Source: Eisenbergiella porci (GTDB taxonomy: Bacteria > Bacillota > Clostridia > Lachnospirales > Lachnospiraceae). From it: 64,000 nucleotides of DNA. Location: assembly GCF_009696275.1 (NCBI RefSeq), contig NZ_VUMI01000026.1, forward strand, positions 21,334 to 85,333. Reading direction: 5' to 3'. The notes beneath the pieces were generated by a model that saw only the letters and a list, made by a program, of their open reading frames with translations, ran no database searches and was not told the DNA's origin. Positions 50,273 to 59,371 of the stretch are shown one piece after another. The number at the start of each line of letters is the position of its first letter. Positions within the stretch are counted from its first letter, which is position 1. The position numbers and the translations under genes are program-made.

Positions 50273-50756
50273 AAGTGTTTTTATGGCTGTCTTTGGGCTG
50301 AGCTTCGGCTTTCTGGTATCTGCAGGGGTATTTACCGTATTGATTTCCGTTGGCCTGGTGCCCCGTTTTGCGGGAAAGACCCATACCAGCAAGAAGGTTT
50401 TCCTGTATGAGGAAATGGTAGTGGCAGGCACATTATTTGGAAATTTTATCAGCGTTTTTGAGTATTCCTGCCATGTGGGGGAATGGATGCGAAAATGGCA
50501 GGTGTTCGGCTCTTTTACAGACAGCCTGTGGAAATGGATTAGCGCTGCGGCGGTAATCGTATTCGGCGTATTCGCCGGGATTTTCGTGGGCTGTCTGGCG
50601 TTGGCTATTGCTGAGATGCTGAATACCATACCTATTTTTGCACGGAGAATCCAGTTCAGGCATGGGCTGGGTTTTGCGGTCCTTTCCGTGGCCCTGGGGA
50701 AAATGGTAGGAAGCCTGATCTACTTTTCACAGCAGATTTTCCTCACCGGGGGATGA
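50262..50756 (+). CDS. spoVAB: Stage V sporulation protein AB
   Basis: This 164-residue protein has four or five hydrophobic segments and the SpoVAB form: LKSVFMAVFGLSFGFLVSAG, then a polar SKKVFLYEEMVVAGTLFGNF, and IFVGCLALAIAEMLNTIPIF toward the end. ATG 50262 is inside the end of spoVAA (11-base overlap), with GGGAGGG upstream, so the two are coupled. spoVAC-AD-AE do not follow; the next 1 kb is non-coding or decayed, so the rest of the SpoVA set must be elsewhere. Confidence 0.92.
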   Translation: MFLKSVFMAVFGLSFGFLVSAGVFTVLISVGLVPRFAGKTHTSKKVFLYEEMVVAGTLFGNFISVFEYSCHVGEWMRKWQVFGSFTDSLWKWISAAAVIVFGVFAGIFVGCLALAIAEMLNTIPIFARRIQFRHGLGFAVLSVALGKMVGSLIYFSQQIFLTGG

Positions 50757-51755
50757 AGCGCGGCAAATGGTGGATAATACGGCTGATTTTTAACGCAGCT
50801 GCGGCTATAAGTTAGTGGTTACGGCCTGGTGAAACTGTGGTATACTTTATCTGATAATAGAATTAGCTGGGGAACAGAAGCTGGATGAGGCAGTGGTCAG
50901 TGAAGAAGGGCGGTGATAAAACCACCTGTTTTAAGACTTCATTTTTGAGCGAAAATAATTCTGATACTGAAATTATAACGAAGAATATATGTCCAATACC
51001 TGTAATTGCGGCTATCACACAAGAATTCAGCCTGTTTCTTTTTGTTATTTTAGTTTTTCTTTATTTCTTTTCGGCCTTTTTTAGATTATTGCCTGATGAA
51101 TGGACATTAATTAATCAAAAGGTACGTCTCGACGATTGAATCAACTCCTTTTCAAATCATTAGATATATAAATTATTTCTCGTTTTAGTAGTGAGCCTGT
51201 CCCTGGGTTCGAATCCCCTGTTTCAAAATGAGATGCGCAAGTTACTTGAAGCTCTTTCAGGAGTAGATAATACACAGGTAATTCAAGAGCTTGATGAAGA
51301 AGAAAAACAAAAAGAGTCCGAAGAAATAAGAAAGTTAAAGCATAGGCTTGAATGGAGCATTTTTGAATCTGAAAAATGATTAAGGTTGAACCATTGAAAT
51401 TCCTGTAGTAGCATAATACATATGATTAAGAAAGTGGCGAAGTTTATAAGTAAAAATCAGTAGTTACAATGATATGAACCTGTTTTACTTTTCCGCCTTA
51501 TTGGAAAATAAATACAGGGATATCGCTTATTTTAATAGTGAGGGCCTGTTTATATTAACTCAGGCAGTAGAATATGGTCCGGGTTTTAAAGCATTTTTTG
51601 AGATTCATAATAAAAGAGTAATCTCATATCCAAGAAATCCATTATTTCCGGCTTTAGGGCTGCATAAAATGAAGCCTTTGAAATTTTAAATAAAAAGATC
51701 GGGCGGGCCACTTTGGGTGTCAATCCTCCTGGAGGATTTTTGATGTATATTTGTG
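50757..51755. other. AT-rich stretch with orphan short frames
   Basis: About 1 kb contains no recognisable gene. Short plus-strand frames at 50885-51139 (84 codons, one hydrophobic segment near its end), 51191-51379 (62 codons, Glu/Lys-rich helix) and 51474-51689 (71 codons) have no ribosome site or family match. Around 51204-51220 the string GGGTTCGAATCCC looks like a tRNA T-arm, but no tRNA can be folded around it; it could be an old attachment-site scar. The composition is clearly more AT-rich than flanking genes. Confidence 0.35.
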
Positions 51756-52200
51756 TCAGGCCGCCGGCGGCGGGGAGGAAGGTCCCTTCCGGCTGCGGTA
51801 AACAGAAGGGGGCATCCCCAGCTGCTGGGAAAAGAAGCGGTTGAAATGGGATGCGTCGTACATGCCGATGCGTTCCGCGATCTGCTCGCAGGTAAGGATG
51901 CTGCTGTCTAACAGGAAGCAGGCGTATTCCAGCCGTTTCAGGTTCATATATTTTATGGGGGTGGTTCCCATGTATTTGCGGAAAATGCGGGTCAGATAGG
52001 TATGGCTGACTGGGCTTCCCCGGCGGGAATGATGAAGGCATCCCCCTTTTTCAGAAGATAATTTTCACCCGCAATGTGGAATAGCCCGCATCCGTCAGAC
52101 AGAAAATGGACGGTAAAATACGGGTAGCTATTGTCCCGGTTGATTTGAAAAAAGGATTCCTGAAAGCCGCAGCCCATGCGAACCGCATGGAGAAGAAACG
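51756..52200 (-). pseudogene. AraC-family regulator remnant with internal deletion
   Basis: The minus strand first encodes part of a cupin sensor (FLSDGCGLFHIAGENYLLKK, GDAFIIPAGEAQ), then switches frame directly to the second half of the AraC DNA-binding domain (SHTYLTRIFRKYMGTTPIKY, ASHFNRFFSQQLGMPPSVYR). About 100 or more residues between the two parts are gone. The N-terminus is also lost, running into a URO-D fragment on the other strand at about 52200. No function is expected. Confidence 0.75.
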
Positions 52201-52405
52201 GAAGGTGTTCCACGGCGGTATTGATACCCAGGGGCTGCTTCCTTTCGGAAAACCGGAGGAGGTGAAGCGGGAGGTGCGAAGGTTCATGGATTTGCTGGGG
52301 AAGGACGGAGGATATATTCTGATGGCAAGCCAGGGCTTTGAGGGCGATGTGCCCATTGAAAATATTGAAGCGGTTTATTCGGTTGACAGGTCGTGCTGTA
52401 ACTGA
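52196..52405 (+). pseudogene. C-terminal fragment of a URO-D/methyltransferase-family gene
   Basis: The plus strand reads KVFHGGIDTQGLLPFG and RRFMDLLGKDGGYILMASQG followed by DVPIENIEAVY, the last 65-70 residues of uroporphyrinogen decarboxylase-like proteins (often corrinoid methyltransferases in Clostridia). The upstream barrel is absent. It abuts the AraC remnant head to head. Confidence 0.75.
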
Positions 52406-52419
52406 AGCGCTGACAGAAT

Positions 52420-52460
52420 AACGGCTTATTTGTGGCTGCGGCAGCCATAAATAAGCCGTT
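52420..52460. terminator. Hairpin between the URO-D remnant and minE
   Basis: AACGGCTTATTT and AAATAAGCCGTT, with inner TGGCTG/CAGCCA, form a nearly perfect stem with a 3-base loop. It lies in the convergent gap and probably ends the min operon transcript. Confidence 0.75.
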
Positions 52461-52504
52461 TCTCAATGTGCGCCTGACGGCGGGCATTTCTTTTTCCGAT
52501 TTTA

Positions 52505-52783
52505 TTATTTTCCGGTCCTGTTATGCAGATCCTTAATCGGAATATTTGCAAACAGCGCAGGAACCACGCCGTTGCCGGTTTCGGATTCCGTTTCGGTGAT
52601 CTGGATATCCAGTCCCTGGGCGTCAATATCCATATATTTGGAAATGACCTGGATGATATCATTTTTAATCTGTTCCATCAGTTCAGGGGAGCAGTTGGCT
52701 CTGTCGGAGACCAGTAAAAGTTTTAAACGATCCTTTGCTACCTCGCCGGAACTTTTTTTCCGGAATAAATCCATTAATCTCAT
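52505..52783 (-). CDS. minE: Cell division topological specificity factor MinE
   Basis: This 92-residue protein drives MinCD dissociation from the membrane and positions the division site. It has the membrane-targeting N-terminus (MDLFRKKSSGEVAKDRLKLL), the MinD-contact strand LLLVSDRANCSPE and the dimerisation domain (MEQIKNDIIQVISKYMDID). It is the last gene of minC-minD-minE and starts 15 bases after the minD stop. Confidence 0.95.
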   Translation of the reverse strand: MRLMDLFRKKSSGEVAKDRLKLLLVSDRANCSPELMEQIKNDIIQVISKYMDIDAQGLDIQITETESETGNGVVPALFANIPIKDLHNRTGK

Positions 52784-52798
52784 GATAAAGCCCCCCTA

Positions 52799-53587
52799 TT
52801 ATTTCTTGAACATATCCTTCAGCTTGGACATCATGCCCCTTTTCGCGTCAAGATTTAAAAACGGCACTTCCTCGCCCAGGAGACGTTTGCAGACGTTCAT
52901 ATATGCCTGTCCCGCCATGCTGTTGGAGCCGACAAGCGGTTCGCCCTGGTTGGTGGATACCACGATCTGTTCATCGTCAGGAACCACGCCGATTAAAGGA
53001 AGGGAAAGGATTTCGTTGACGTCTTCCACCTTAAGCATGTCACCGCGCTTCACCATATCCATGCGGATTCGGTTGATAATCAGATCAATACGCTGCATTT
53101 CATTGGCTTCCAGAAGACCTACGATCCTGTCGGCGTCGCGGATGGCGGAAACCTCAGGCGTGGTTACCACAAATGCGCGGTCGGCGCCTGCAATGGCGTT
53201 CTTAAAGCCCTGTTCAATTCCTGCCGGGCAGTCAAGCAGGACATAATCAAAATTTTCCCTTAGTTCATCGATGAGAGCTTTCATCTGTTCCGGGGAAACG
53301 GAATCCTTGTCTCTTGTCTGTGCGGAAGGCAGCAGGCACAGGTTGGAGTATTTTTTGTGCTTAATCAGCGCCTGGTTTAAGCGGCAGTTGCCTTCCACCA
53401 CATCAACCAGATTGTAAACGATACGGTTTTCCAGCCCCATAACTACGTCGAGATTCCTTAAACCGATATCGGTATCGATCATGATAACCTTTTTATTAAG
53501 CATGGCAAGTCCGGTTCCCACATTTGCTGTTGTTGTGGTCTTGCCAACTCCTCCCTTTCCGGATGTGATAACAATAACTTCACTCAT
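52799..53587 (-). CDS. minD: Septum site-determining ATPase MinD
   Basis: This 262-residue deviant Walker ATPase has SGKGGVGKTTTTANVG at residues 8-23, followed by DTDIGLRNLDVVMGLENRI and LLDCPAGIEQGF, and a C-terminal amphipathic helix (MSKLKDMFKK) that binds the membrane. It recruits MinC to block Z-ring formation at the poles and is regulated by MinE. A 128-base gap separates it from minC and contains a hairpin repeat. Confidence 0.97.
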   Translation of the reverse strand: MSEVIVITSGKGGVGKTTTTANVGTGLAMLNKKVIMIDTDIGLRNLDVVMGLENRIVYNLVDVVEGNCRLNQALIKHKKYSNLCLLPSAQTRDKDSVSPEQMKALIDELRENFDYVLLDCPAGIEQGFKNAIAGADRAFVVTTPEVSAIRDADRIVGLLEANEMQRIDLIINRIRMDMVKRGDMLKVEDVNEILSLPLIGVVPDDEQIVVSTNQGEPLVGSNSMAGQAYMNVCKRLLGEEVPFLNLDAKRGMMSKLKDMFKK

Positions 53588-53679
53588 TTAACTAAATCCT
53601 CCTGCTAGTTTTCCGAAGGAAAATACGGGCTCTGCGAAAACAGAGGGTTTTCCTTCTGTATGTTAGTTGGAAATCTGGT

Positions 53680-53708
53680 TGTAACTGTGAGGGTATTGAA
53701 CAGTTACA
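53680..53708 (+). repeat. Copy of dispersed GTAACTGT/ACAGTTAC hairpin between minC and minD
   Basis: TGTAACTGT and ACAGTTACA form a perfect 9-bp stem around an 11-base loop. It sits just downstream of the minC stop and within the minC-minD transcript. Confidence 0.6.
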
Positions 53709-53715
53709 CCTGGTT

Positions 53716-54426
53716 TTATAAATTGTTGAAGCACCCTTTTATAACCGGTTCGATACATATATTCCCGTCTTTGGCGGTGGCCAGCTGGGGAGAGTAAGAA
53801 CCGGCGGCATTCTCCTTTTTCCTGAGTGCGCGGGGATTCTTTTCTTTGTCCGGGCTTTTGGCGATCAGATCGCCGATCTGCAGCTGGATAGGCTTCATTT
53901 CAAGCGCAAAAATAAAACAGTTGCCGGCTCCGGCAGCTCCTGCGCAGGCGTTTCCCTTCAGTGATCCCAGAATAACGATGCTTCCGTGGGAGATAATTTT
54001 GGCGCCCGGATTCACATCTCCGATGAGCGTGATGTTGGAGTAGCTTTCCAGAACCTGGCCGGAACGCAGGTTGCCTTTGTAAAAATCAGTAGAGGTCTCC
54101 TCCGCTGTGACAGCCTGGGGCATTCCCGCATATTCTGCAGCCTCCAGCTGTGTCCTCATCCGTTCCTCCAGGGCGCTGTCGTCATCTACGATGCATGCAA
54201 TCCGGATGGAAGTGTTTTCCGTAATGGTCTCTATAATCTGCAGCTGTTCATCAGGAGTCAGTACTCTTCCTTCAAAGGAAAGGGCCATTTGGGCATCTTT
54301 AAAGAAGTTTCCTGTTTCTTTGAATTTATCTGTGATAAGCTGCAACAATTCCGGAAAGGGTATGTGATTGTCGAGAATTAGTTTGATTCCGTACTTATTA
54401 CGTTTAACGATTACTTCTTTTGTCAT
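53716..54426 (-). CDS. minC: Septum site-determining protein MinC
   Basis: This 236-residue division inhibitor has an N-terminal alpha/beta domain that antagonises FtsZ (about residues 1-100) and a C-terminal right-handed beta-helix (about 115-215) with LRSGQVLESYSNITLIGDVN, AKIISHGSIVILGSLKG and FIFALEMKPIQLQIGDLIA, which binds MinD. A short basic tail follows. It is first in the min operon with a promoter about 40 bases upstream. Confidence 0.94.
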   Translation of the reverse strand: MTKEVIVKRNKYGIKLILDNHIPFPELLQLITDKFKETGNFFKDAQMALSFEGRVLTPDEQLQIIETITENTSIRIACIVDDDSALEERMRTQLEAAEYAGMPQAVTAEETSTDFYKGNLRSGQVLESYSNITLIGDVNPGAKIISHGSIVILGSLKGNACAGAAGAGNCFIFALEMKPIQLQIGDLIAKSPDKEKNPRALRKKENAAGSYSPQLATAKDGNICIEPVIKGCFNNL

Positions 54427-54466
54427 GTCTGCTCCATTTTATCCAAAAAAGGACTCTTACTTAGCA

Positions 54467-54494
54467 ATTATACTTGTTTTGTCGGAATATGCAA
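54467..54494 (-). promoter_or_regulatory. Promoter of the min operon
   Basis: On the minus strand TTGCAT (54489-54494), 16 bases and TATAAT (54467-54472) precede minC by about 40 bases. Confidence 0.65.
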
Positions 54495-54702
54495 ACCATT
54501 TTCGCAATTTTTATCAGAAAATGTTAAATTCAGACAACTGTTCTGTCCCGCCTGCGGCCATGACGGGAAGCGCGGCTCCCACAGTGTTTTTCCCGGAAGC
54601 GAAAATGCGGCTATTTTACCTGATTCGGCATACAATTTACAGAAGAAAGAAAATCCGGCGGCAGGCCAGGCTGCCGCCGGGGAACAAAGTGTGGAGGTTA
54701 TT

Positions 54703-55170
54703 ATGTGCAGACGAAAATCTACTTATGTTACAGCGATCCTGATACCGCTTGCGGTGGGAGGGCTTTCCGCCCTTTTAAGCAGGAACGGCATGGCGGCATA
54801 TCAGACGTTGGAAAAACCGCCGTTGTCGCCCCCGGGAGTGGTGTTTCCCATTGTATGGAGCATTTTGTACATATTAATGGGAGTCAGTTCAGCCATAATC
54901 TGGTGTTCCGAAAGTCAGGAAAAACCGCAGGCTCTTAAGCTGTATGCGGCGCAGCTTGCGGTGAATTTTTTCTGGAGTATTTTTTTCTTTGCCTTTGGCT
55001 GGAGGCTTTTTGCCTTTTTCTGGCTGCTGCTTCTGCTGGTGCTTACGGCAAAGATGGTTAAAAGCTTTTACCAGATCGATAAAAAAGCGGCTTATCTTCA
55101 GATACCCTACCTGCTCTGGCTTTTGTTTGCGGCGTATCTGAATTTTGGGGTATGGATGCTGAACAGGTAA
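54703..55170 (+). CDS. tspO: TspO/MBR-family membrane protein
   Basis: This protein of about 155 residues has five helices. It shows the TspO signature pieces LEKPPLSPPGVVFPIVWSIL (helix I/II loop), AQLAVNFFWSIFFF and IPYLLWLLFAAYLNFGVWML. TspO proteins bind porphyrins and related compounds and modulate stress responses. The GTG at 54691 overlaps the GGAGG site, so ATG 54703 is preferred. It stands alone; the following DNA is a glucosidase remnant. Confidence 0.92.
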   Translation: MCRRKSTYVTAILIPLAVGGLSALLSRNGMAAYQTLEKPPLSPPGVVFPIVWSILYILMGVSSAIIWCSESQEKPQALKLYAAQLAVNFFWSIFFFAFGWRLFAFFWLLLLLVLTAKMVKSFYQIDKKAAYLQIPYLLWLLFAAYLNFGVWMLNR

Positions 55171-55195
55171 AATGGTATAATATTTTTCAAGATAA

Positions 55196-55673
<478 letters not shown>

Positions 55674-55914
55674 AAAAAAGTATTTGGAATGACTGCACTT
55701 TCTCTTAAATTGTCAGTTATTATGGGATTTTTAAGATGTATTTACTCTTATTCATCTGCGAGGTATGGGTTATTATAAAGACATAACATAATTATTTAGC
55801 AGATTGGCGTATTTAATGCCTTTATCGCATGGAACTGATGCGGGAGCCGGGAAATTTATCGTTGAAGGCGGATTTCCTTGAGAGGATGCCGTTATAGTTA
55901 TGATAGAATTAAGA

Positions 55915-55943
55915 TTGCTATGTTCAGTCATATTTGATAGTAT
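55915..55943 (+). promoter_or_regulatory. Promoter before the AAA ATPase remnant
   Basis: TTGCTA (55915-55920), 17 bases and TAGTAT (55938-55943) lie 30 bases before ATG 55975, which also has GGAGG. The preceding AT-rich 55676-55914 shows no gene. Confidence 0.5.
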
Positions 55944-55974
55944 GAAGATATCGTTGTGACATGGAGGATTTGAA

Positions 55975-56647
55975 ATGAAAATCAGACATTTAGGATTAGA
56001 AAATGTGACTGTTTTTGATAAAATAGAGATAGCATTTGATGAAGGAATAAACATTTTTATAGGCGAAAACGGAACCGGAAAGACGCATATTCTCAAAATC
56101 CTCTATGCAGCCTGCCAGGCGGCGGATCCAAAAACATCTTTCTCGGCTAAAATTGTCAGGACAATGCTTCCGGACGAGTTTAAAATATCGAGATTGATTA
56201 CCAGAAAGCCGGGAAATCATAATTCAGAAATCAAAGTGTCTGCTGGAAAATGAATTTAAGGATATTAGCAGCATCTTTATACCGGCAAAAGAAATTTTGT
56301 CTAACAGCTATAATCTGACGGCAGCTGTCGAAAAGAATAATGTTAAATTTGATGATACCTATATTGATATTATTAACTCTGCAAGAATAGATATATCTGT
56401 GGGAAGAAATTCGGCAGAACGTGATAAAAAATTCGGCGTGCAGATTTTTATTTCCACGCATGATTATGTACTTGCGAAATACTTTGAAATTCATAGAAGA
56501 GAAGAGGATAGTGTTTTGTTTCATTCTGTGAGCTATGATGAAAAAAGGAATTTGGAATATTCCTGCAATGGCAGGTTTGAGGATTTGAAGAATAATCTGA
56601 TCATTAAATCATTTAATGAACTTTTAGATGAAATTTATAATTCCTGA
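55975..56647 (+). pseudogene. AAA/SMC-like ATPase remnant with frameshift and deletion
   Basis: The first frame (55975-56253) encodes MKIRHLGLENVTVFDKIEIA and Walker A FIGENGTGKTHILK, as in AAA_15/OLD-like ATPases of defence or retron-type systems. It shifts frame near 56245 to IFIPAKEILSNSYNL and INSARIDISVGRNSAER. A deletion then joins that to IFISTHDYVLAKYF and the C-terminal lobe. The signature and Walker B segments are lost. The gene is AT-rich, unlike its neighbours, which points to acquired DNA that later decayed. Confidence 0.75.
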
Positions 56648-56726
56648 TAATGGAGAAGTAAATGAAGAATGGAAATGCGAAAATGAAAGGCAGTATAGAA
56701 GCAGCATAAAAGCAGGAGGAGAGGAA

Positions 56727-57878
56727 ATGAGGTACAGGGAACTTGGGAAAACAGGGCTTGCCGTAAGTGAGATCGGGCTTGGCGGGGAATGGCTGGAACG
56801 GCATGATGCAAAAGAGGTTAAGGCGGTGATTGACAGGTGTGAGGAACTGGGAATCAATATTCTGGACTGCTGGATGTCCCAGCCGCAGGTACGTTCCAAC
56901 ATCGGCGCGGCGATTGCGGGCAGCAGGGAGCGCTGGATAATCCAGGGGCATATCGGGAGCACCTGGCAGAACGGGCAGTATGTTCGTACCCGTGATTTGG
57001 AGCAGGTAAAAATTGCTTTCCGGGATTTGCTGGATCGGATGGGAACGGATTATATTGATCTGGGGATGATCCATTTTGTGGATGAAAAAGCCGAGTTTGA
57101 ACGGATAATGAACGGGGAGTTCATAGAGTATGTCCGCTCCCTGAAGGAAAAGGGCGTCATCCGTCACATCGGCATGAGCACCCATAACCCGGATGTGGCT
57201 AAAATGGCGGCTTTGAGCGGGGAAATAGAAATGCTTCTTTTCAGCATCAATCCGGCCTTTGATCTGCTTCCGGCCAGTGAGGATCTGAATGAGTATTTCA
57301 AGGAAACCTATGCGGAGCAGCTAAGCGGTATCGCGCCCGAGCGGGAGGAGCTGTACCGTATTTGCGAACGGGAGGGCGTGGGTATAACGGTGATGAAGGG
57401 CTATGCCGGCGGCCGTTTGTTCCAGGCGGAAACCTCTCCTTTTGGTGTGGCGCTGACTCCTGTGCAGTGTCTGCATTATGCGCTGACGCGTCCTGCGGTT
57501 GCCAGTGTGATGGCTGGTTTTGATACGCCGGAGCATGTGGATGCAGCCGTGGCATACGAGACAGCCGCCGAAGAAGAGAAGGATTATGCCAGCGTACTGG
57601 CTTCAGCGCCTAAGCATGCATATTCCGGACAGTGTACCTACTGCGGTCACTGTGCACCCTGCCCGGTCAGAATCGATATTGCCATGGTGAATAAGCTATA
57701 CGATCTGGCAGCCATGCAGGAAGAGGTGCCGGCAACGGTGAAGGCGCATTATGAGCAGCTGTCGGCGAATGCCGGAGACTGTGTCCAGTGCGGCGGCTGC
57801 GAATCCAGGTGTCCCTTCGGCGTTCGGATAGTGGACAGGATGAAGAAAACGAGAGAGCTGTTTGGTGCAGGTGAATAA
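56727..57878 (+). CDS. Aldo/keto reductase with C-terminal iron-sulfur domain
   Basis: This 383-residue cytosolic oxidoreductase has an N-terminal aldo/keto reductase barrel beginning RELGKTGLAVSEIGLGG, with HFVDEKAEFERIM, IRHIGMSTHNPDVAKMA and GITVMKGYAGGRLF. It ends in a ferredoxin-like domain with CTYCGHCAPCP and CVQCGGCESRCPFG, enough ligands for two [4Fe-4S] clusters. In this clostridial group the usual catalytic Tyr region is altered, so the reaction may not be classical carbonyl reduction. GGAGGAGAGGAA precedes ATG 56727; open codons upstream to 56628 come from the previous remnant. Confidence 0.9.
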   Translation: MRYRELGKTGLAVSEIGLGGEWLERHDAKEVKAVIDRCEELGINILDCWMSQPQVRSNIGAAIAGSRERWIIQGHIGSTWQNGQYVRTRDLEQVKIAFRDLLDRMGTDYIDLGMIHFVDEKAEFERIMNGEFIEYVRSLKEKGVIRHIGMSTHNPDVAKMAALSGEIEMLLFSINPAFDLLPASEDLNEYFKETYAEQLSGIAPEREELYRICEREGVGITVMKGYAGGRLFQAETSPFGVALTPVQCLHYALTRPAVASVMAGFDTPEHVDAAVAYETAAEEEKDYASVLASAPKHAYSGQCTYCGHCAPCPVRIDIAMVNKLYDLAAMQEEVPATVKAHYEQLSANAGDCVQCGGCESRCPFGVRIVDRMKKTRELFGAGE

Positions 57879-57892
57879 GTAGTGAGGCTACT

Positions 57893-58054
57893 ATGAAAAA
57901 GGAAGACGGTGACTGCAGGATGCAGGGATGCGGCAGACAGGGACAGCAGTACGGCTTTGATATGACTCTGCAGAAGGCGGGAATCATTGATTGTGAAGAG
58001 CTGTACCGGATGCAGTTAAAATGTAAGCAGGGAGGATGTATATTTTTCATATGA
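57893..58054 (+). CDS. Short Cys-rich frame of 53 codons, probably a remnant
   Basis: A frame starting 15 bases after the reductase stop encodes 53 residues with five Cys, including CRMQGCG and LKCKQGGC. An adjacent frame (58050-58190) reads SYEETLFAIAVRLSVTEMLF, so the two may be pieces of one frameshifted, larger gene. There is only a weak ribosome site (GTGAGG). I do not recognise the family. Confidence 0.3.
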   Translation: MKKEDGDCRMQGCGRQGQQYGFDMTLQKAGIIDCEELYRMQLKCKQGGCIFFI

Positions 58055-58195
58055 GGAAACGTTGTTTGCCATTGCAGTCAGGCTGTCGGTTACGGAGATG
58101 CTTTTTTCCTCCTTCTATTTTCCGATGATACGGAAGATGGTATGGAGCAGCTTTGAGGGAAAATTCCTGTTGTTTTGGTATGGAGAGGCGGAAAA

Positions 58196-58645
58196 ATGCA
58201 AATCTTAGTTGATGCCGATGCATGTCCTGTCATTACTATTGTGGAACGGACGGCAAGGGAAAAAGGAATTCCGGTGGTGCTGCTGTGTGATACCAATCAT
58301 GTACTGCATTCTGATTACAGTGAAATCAGGATAATCGGGGCGGGAGCCGATGCTGTGGATTTTGCGCTGGTAAACCTTTGTAAAAAGGGGGATATCGTGG
58401 TGACGCAGGATTATGGAGTGGCGGCCATGGCGCTTGGGAAAGGCGCATTCGGGATACATCAGTCGGGAATCCGGTATACGCAGGATAATATGGATCAGCT
58501 GCTGCTGGAAAGGCATCTGTCAAAAAAGGCGAGACGGGCCTCTTCAAGGCATCATGGAAAGGGGCCGCATAAACGGACTGCTGAGGATGATGAACGGTTT
58601 GAAAGGGAATTCAGGCGGTTGCTGGATAGTATTATGGAGAAGTAA
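58196..58645 (+). CDS. YaiI/YqxD (DUF188) family protein
   Basis: This 149-residue protein has the PIN-related fold of the YaiI/YqxD family. It shows ILVDADACPV at the N-terminus, then GADAVDFALVNLCKKGDIVV with TQDYGVAAMALGKGA, carrying conserved Asp residues suited to metal binding, and the C-terminal KKARRASSRHHGKGPHKRT basic segment. Function is unproven in the family; a nuclease-like role is suspected from the fold. ATG 58196 follows GGAGAGGCGG. Confidence 0.88.
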   Translation: MQILVDADACPVITIVERTAREKGIPVVLLCDTNHVLHSDYSEIRIIGAGADAVDFALVNLCKKGDIVVTQDYGVAAMALGKGAFGIHQSGIRYTQDNMDQLLLERHLSKKARRASSRHHGKGPHKRTAEDDERFEREFRRLLDSIMEK

Positions 58646-58864
58646 AGAATTGATATGATATCAAAGAATCAGAAGTTTATTTATCAGGTAAAAATGGAGC
58701 AATGGCTGCGGCTGTTGCTCTTTTCATATGTTGTGTTTCTCCCTGCGTCTGTTGTCGATATTCCAAAGTGTGTGAGTGCATCATTAAAAGAAACAGCATT
58801 TTCTGCCGGGCTGTTTTTCAGTCAGACCGGAGACATTAAATTGCCGCTCCCGGCTTCAGAAACT

Positions 58865-59275
58865 TTACACTGTAAGGAGGGCCCAGCCGTCCTTACACCT
58901 TAATAATTGTGCGGCTCTGTAAACCCCCTTCGAAGTTTTTTCCAGGATTCCCTTTTCGGTCAGCTTTCTGAGAACCCGCTGCAGCTGACGGCGGCTGCAG
59001 TGCAGGTTTTCAGAGGCTTTCCCGATATGGACCAAAAGCCCGTCATGGCAGCAATATTGGATATGATGCAGGAGCTTGTCCTCAAGGCTGATGAATTCGG
59101 CCTCATTCATTGTGGACAGCTCTATTTTTTTTACAAGAGAACGGAGGGTATAGTGGAGAAAGGCAAGATCCCTGTCAAGGACAGGCTTGTTTTCGTCCAG
59201 GGAAAGCGCCGCTGCCGCCGTATCGCTTTTGGCTTCTGCAAACAGTGCGGGGAGGCTCTGGTTGACAAATTCCAC
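58865..59275 (-). pseudogene. Crp/Fnr-family regulator, N-terminal domain truncated
   Basis: The minus strand encodes the end of a cyclic-nucleotide-type sensor (VEFVNQSLPALFAEA), the long dimer helix (LAFLHYTLRSLVKKIELSTM) and a Crp-type helix-turn-helix (IGKASENLHCSRRQLQRVLR). A full Crp/Fnr protein has about 220 residues; only about 137 remain. Just upstream, the frame is interrupted by TGA in a T-rich string, preceded by YQGD in frame, and then by unrelated sequence. Its natural target was probably the divergent MATE gene, itself broken. Confidence 0.7.
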
Positions 59276-59371
59276 ATCGCCCTGGTATCAAAAAAACAGG
59301 AAATGCCATATTTTTTCACGCCGTGGCCAGTGCAGTTGTGGCACGCGGTGAGAGAAGAGAGGAACGGAAAA

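Noticed and set aside
51200..51225. tRNA-like T-arm GGGTTCGAATCCC
   Set aside because: No D-arm, anticodon arm or acceptor stem can be placed around it, so it is not called a tRNA gene.
58907..59371. N-terminal extension of the MATE frame
   Set aside because: It is the antisense of the Crp/Fnr remnant; the MATE start with a ribosome site is at 59372.
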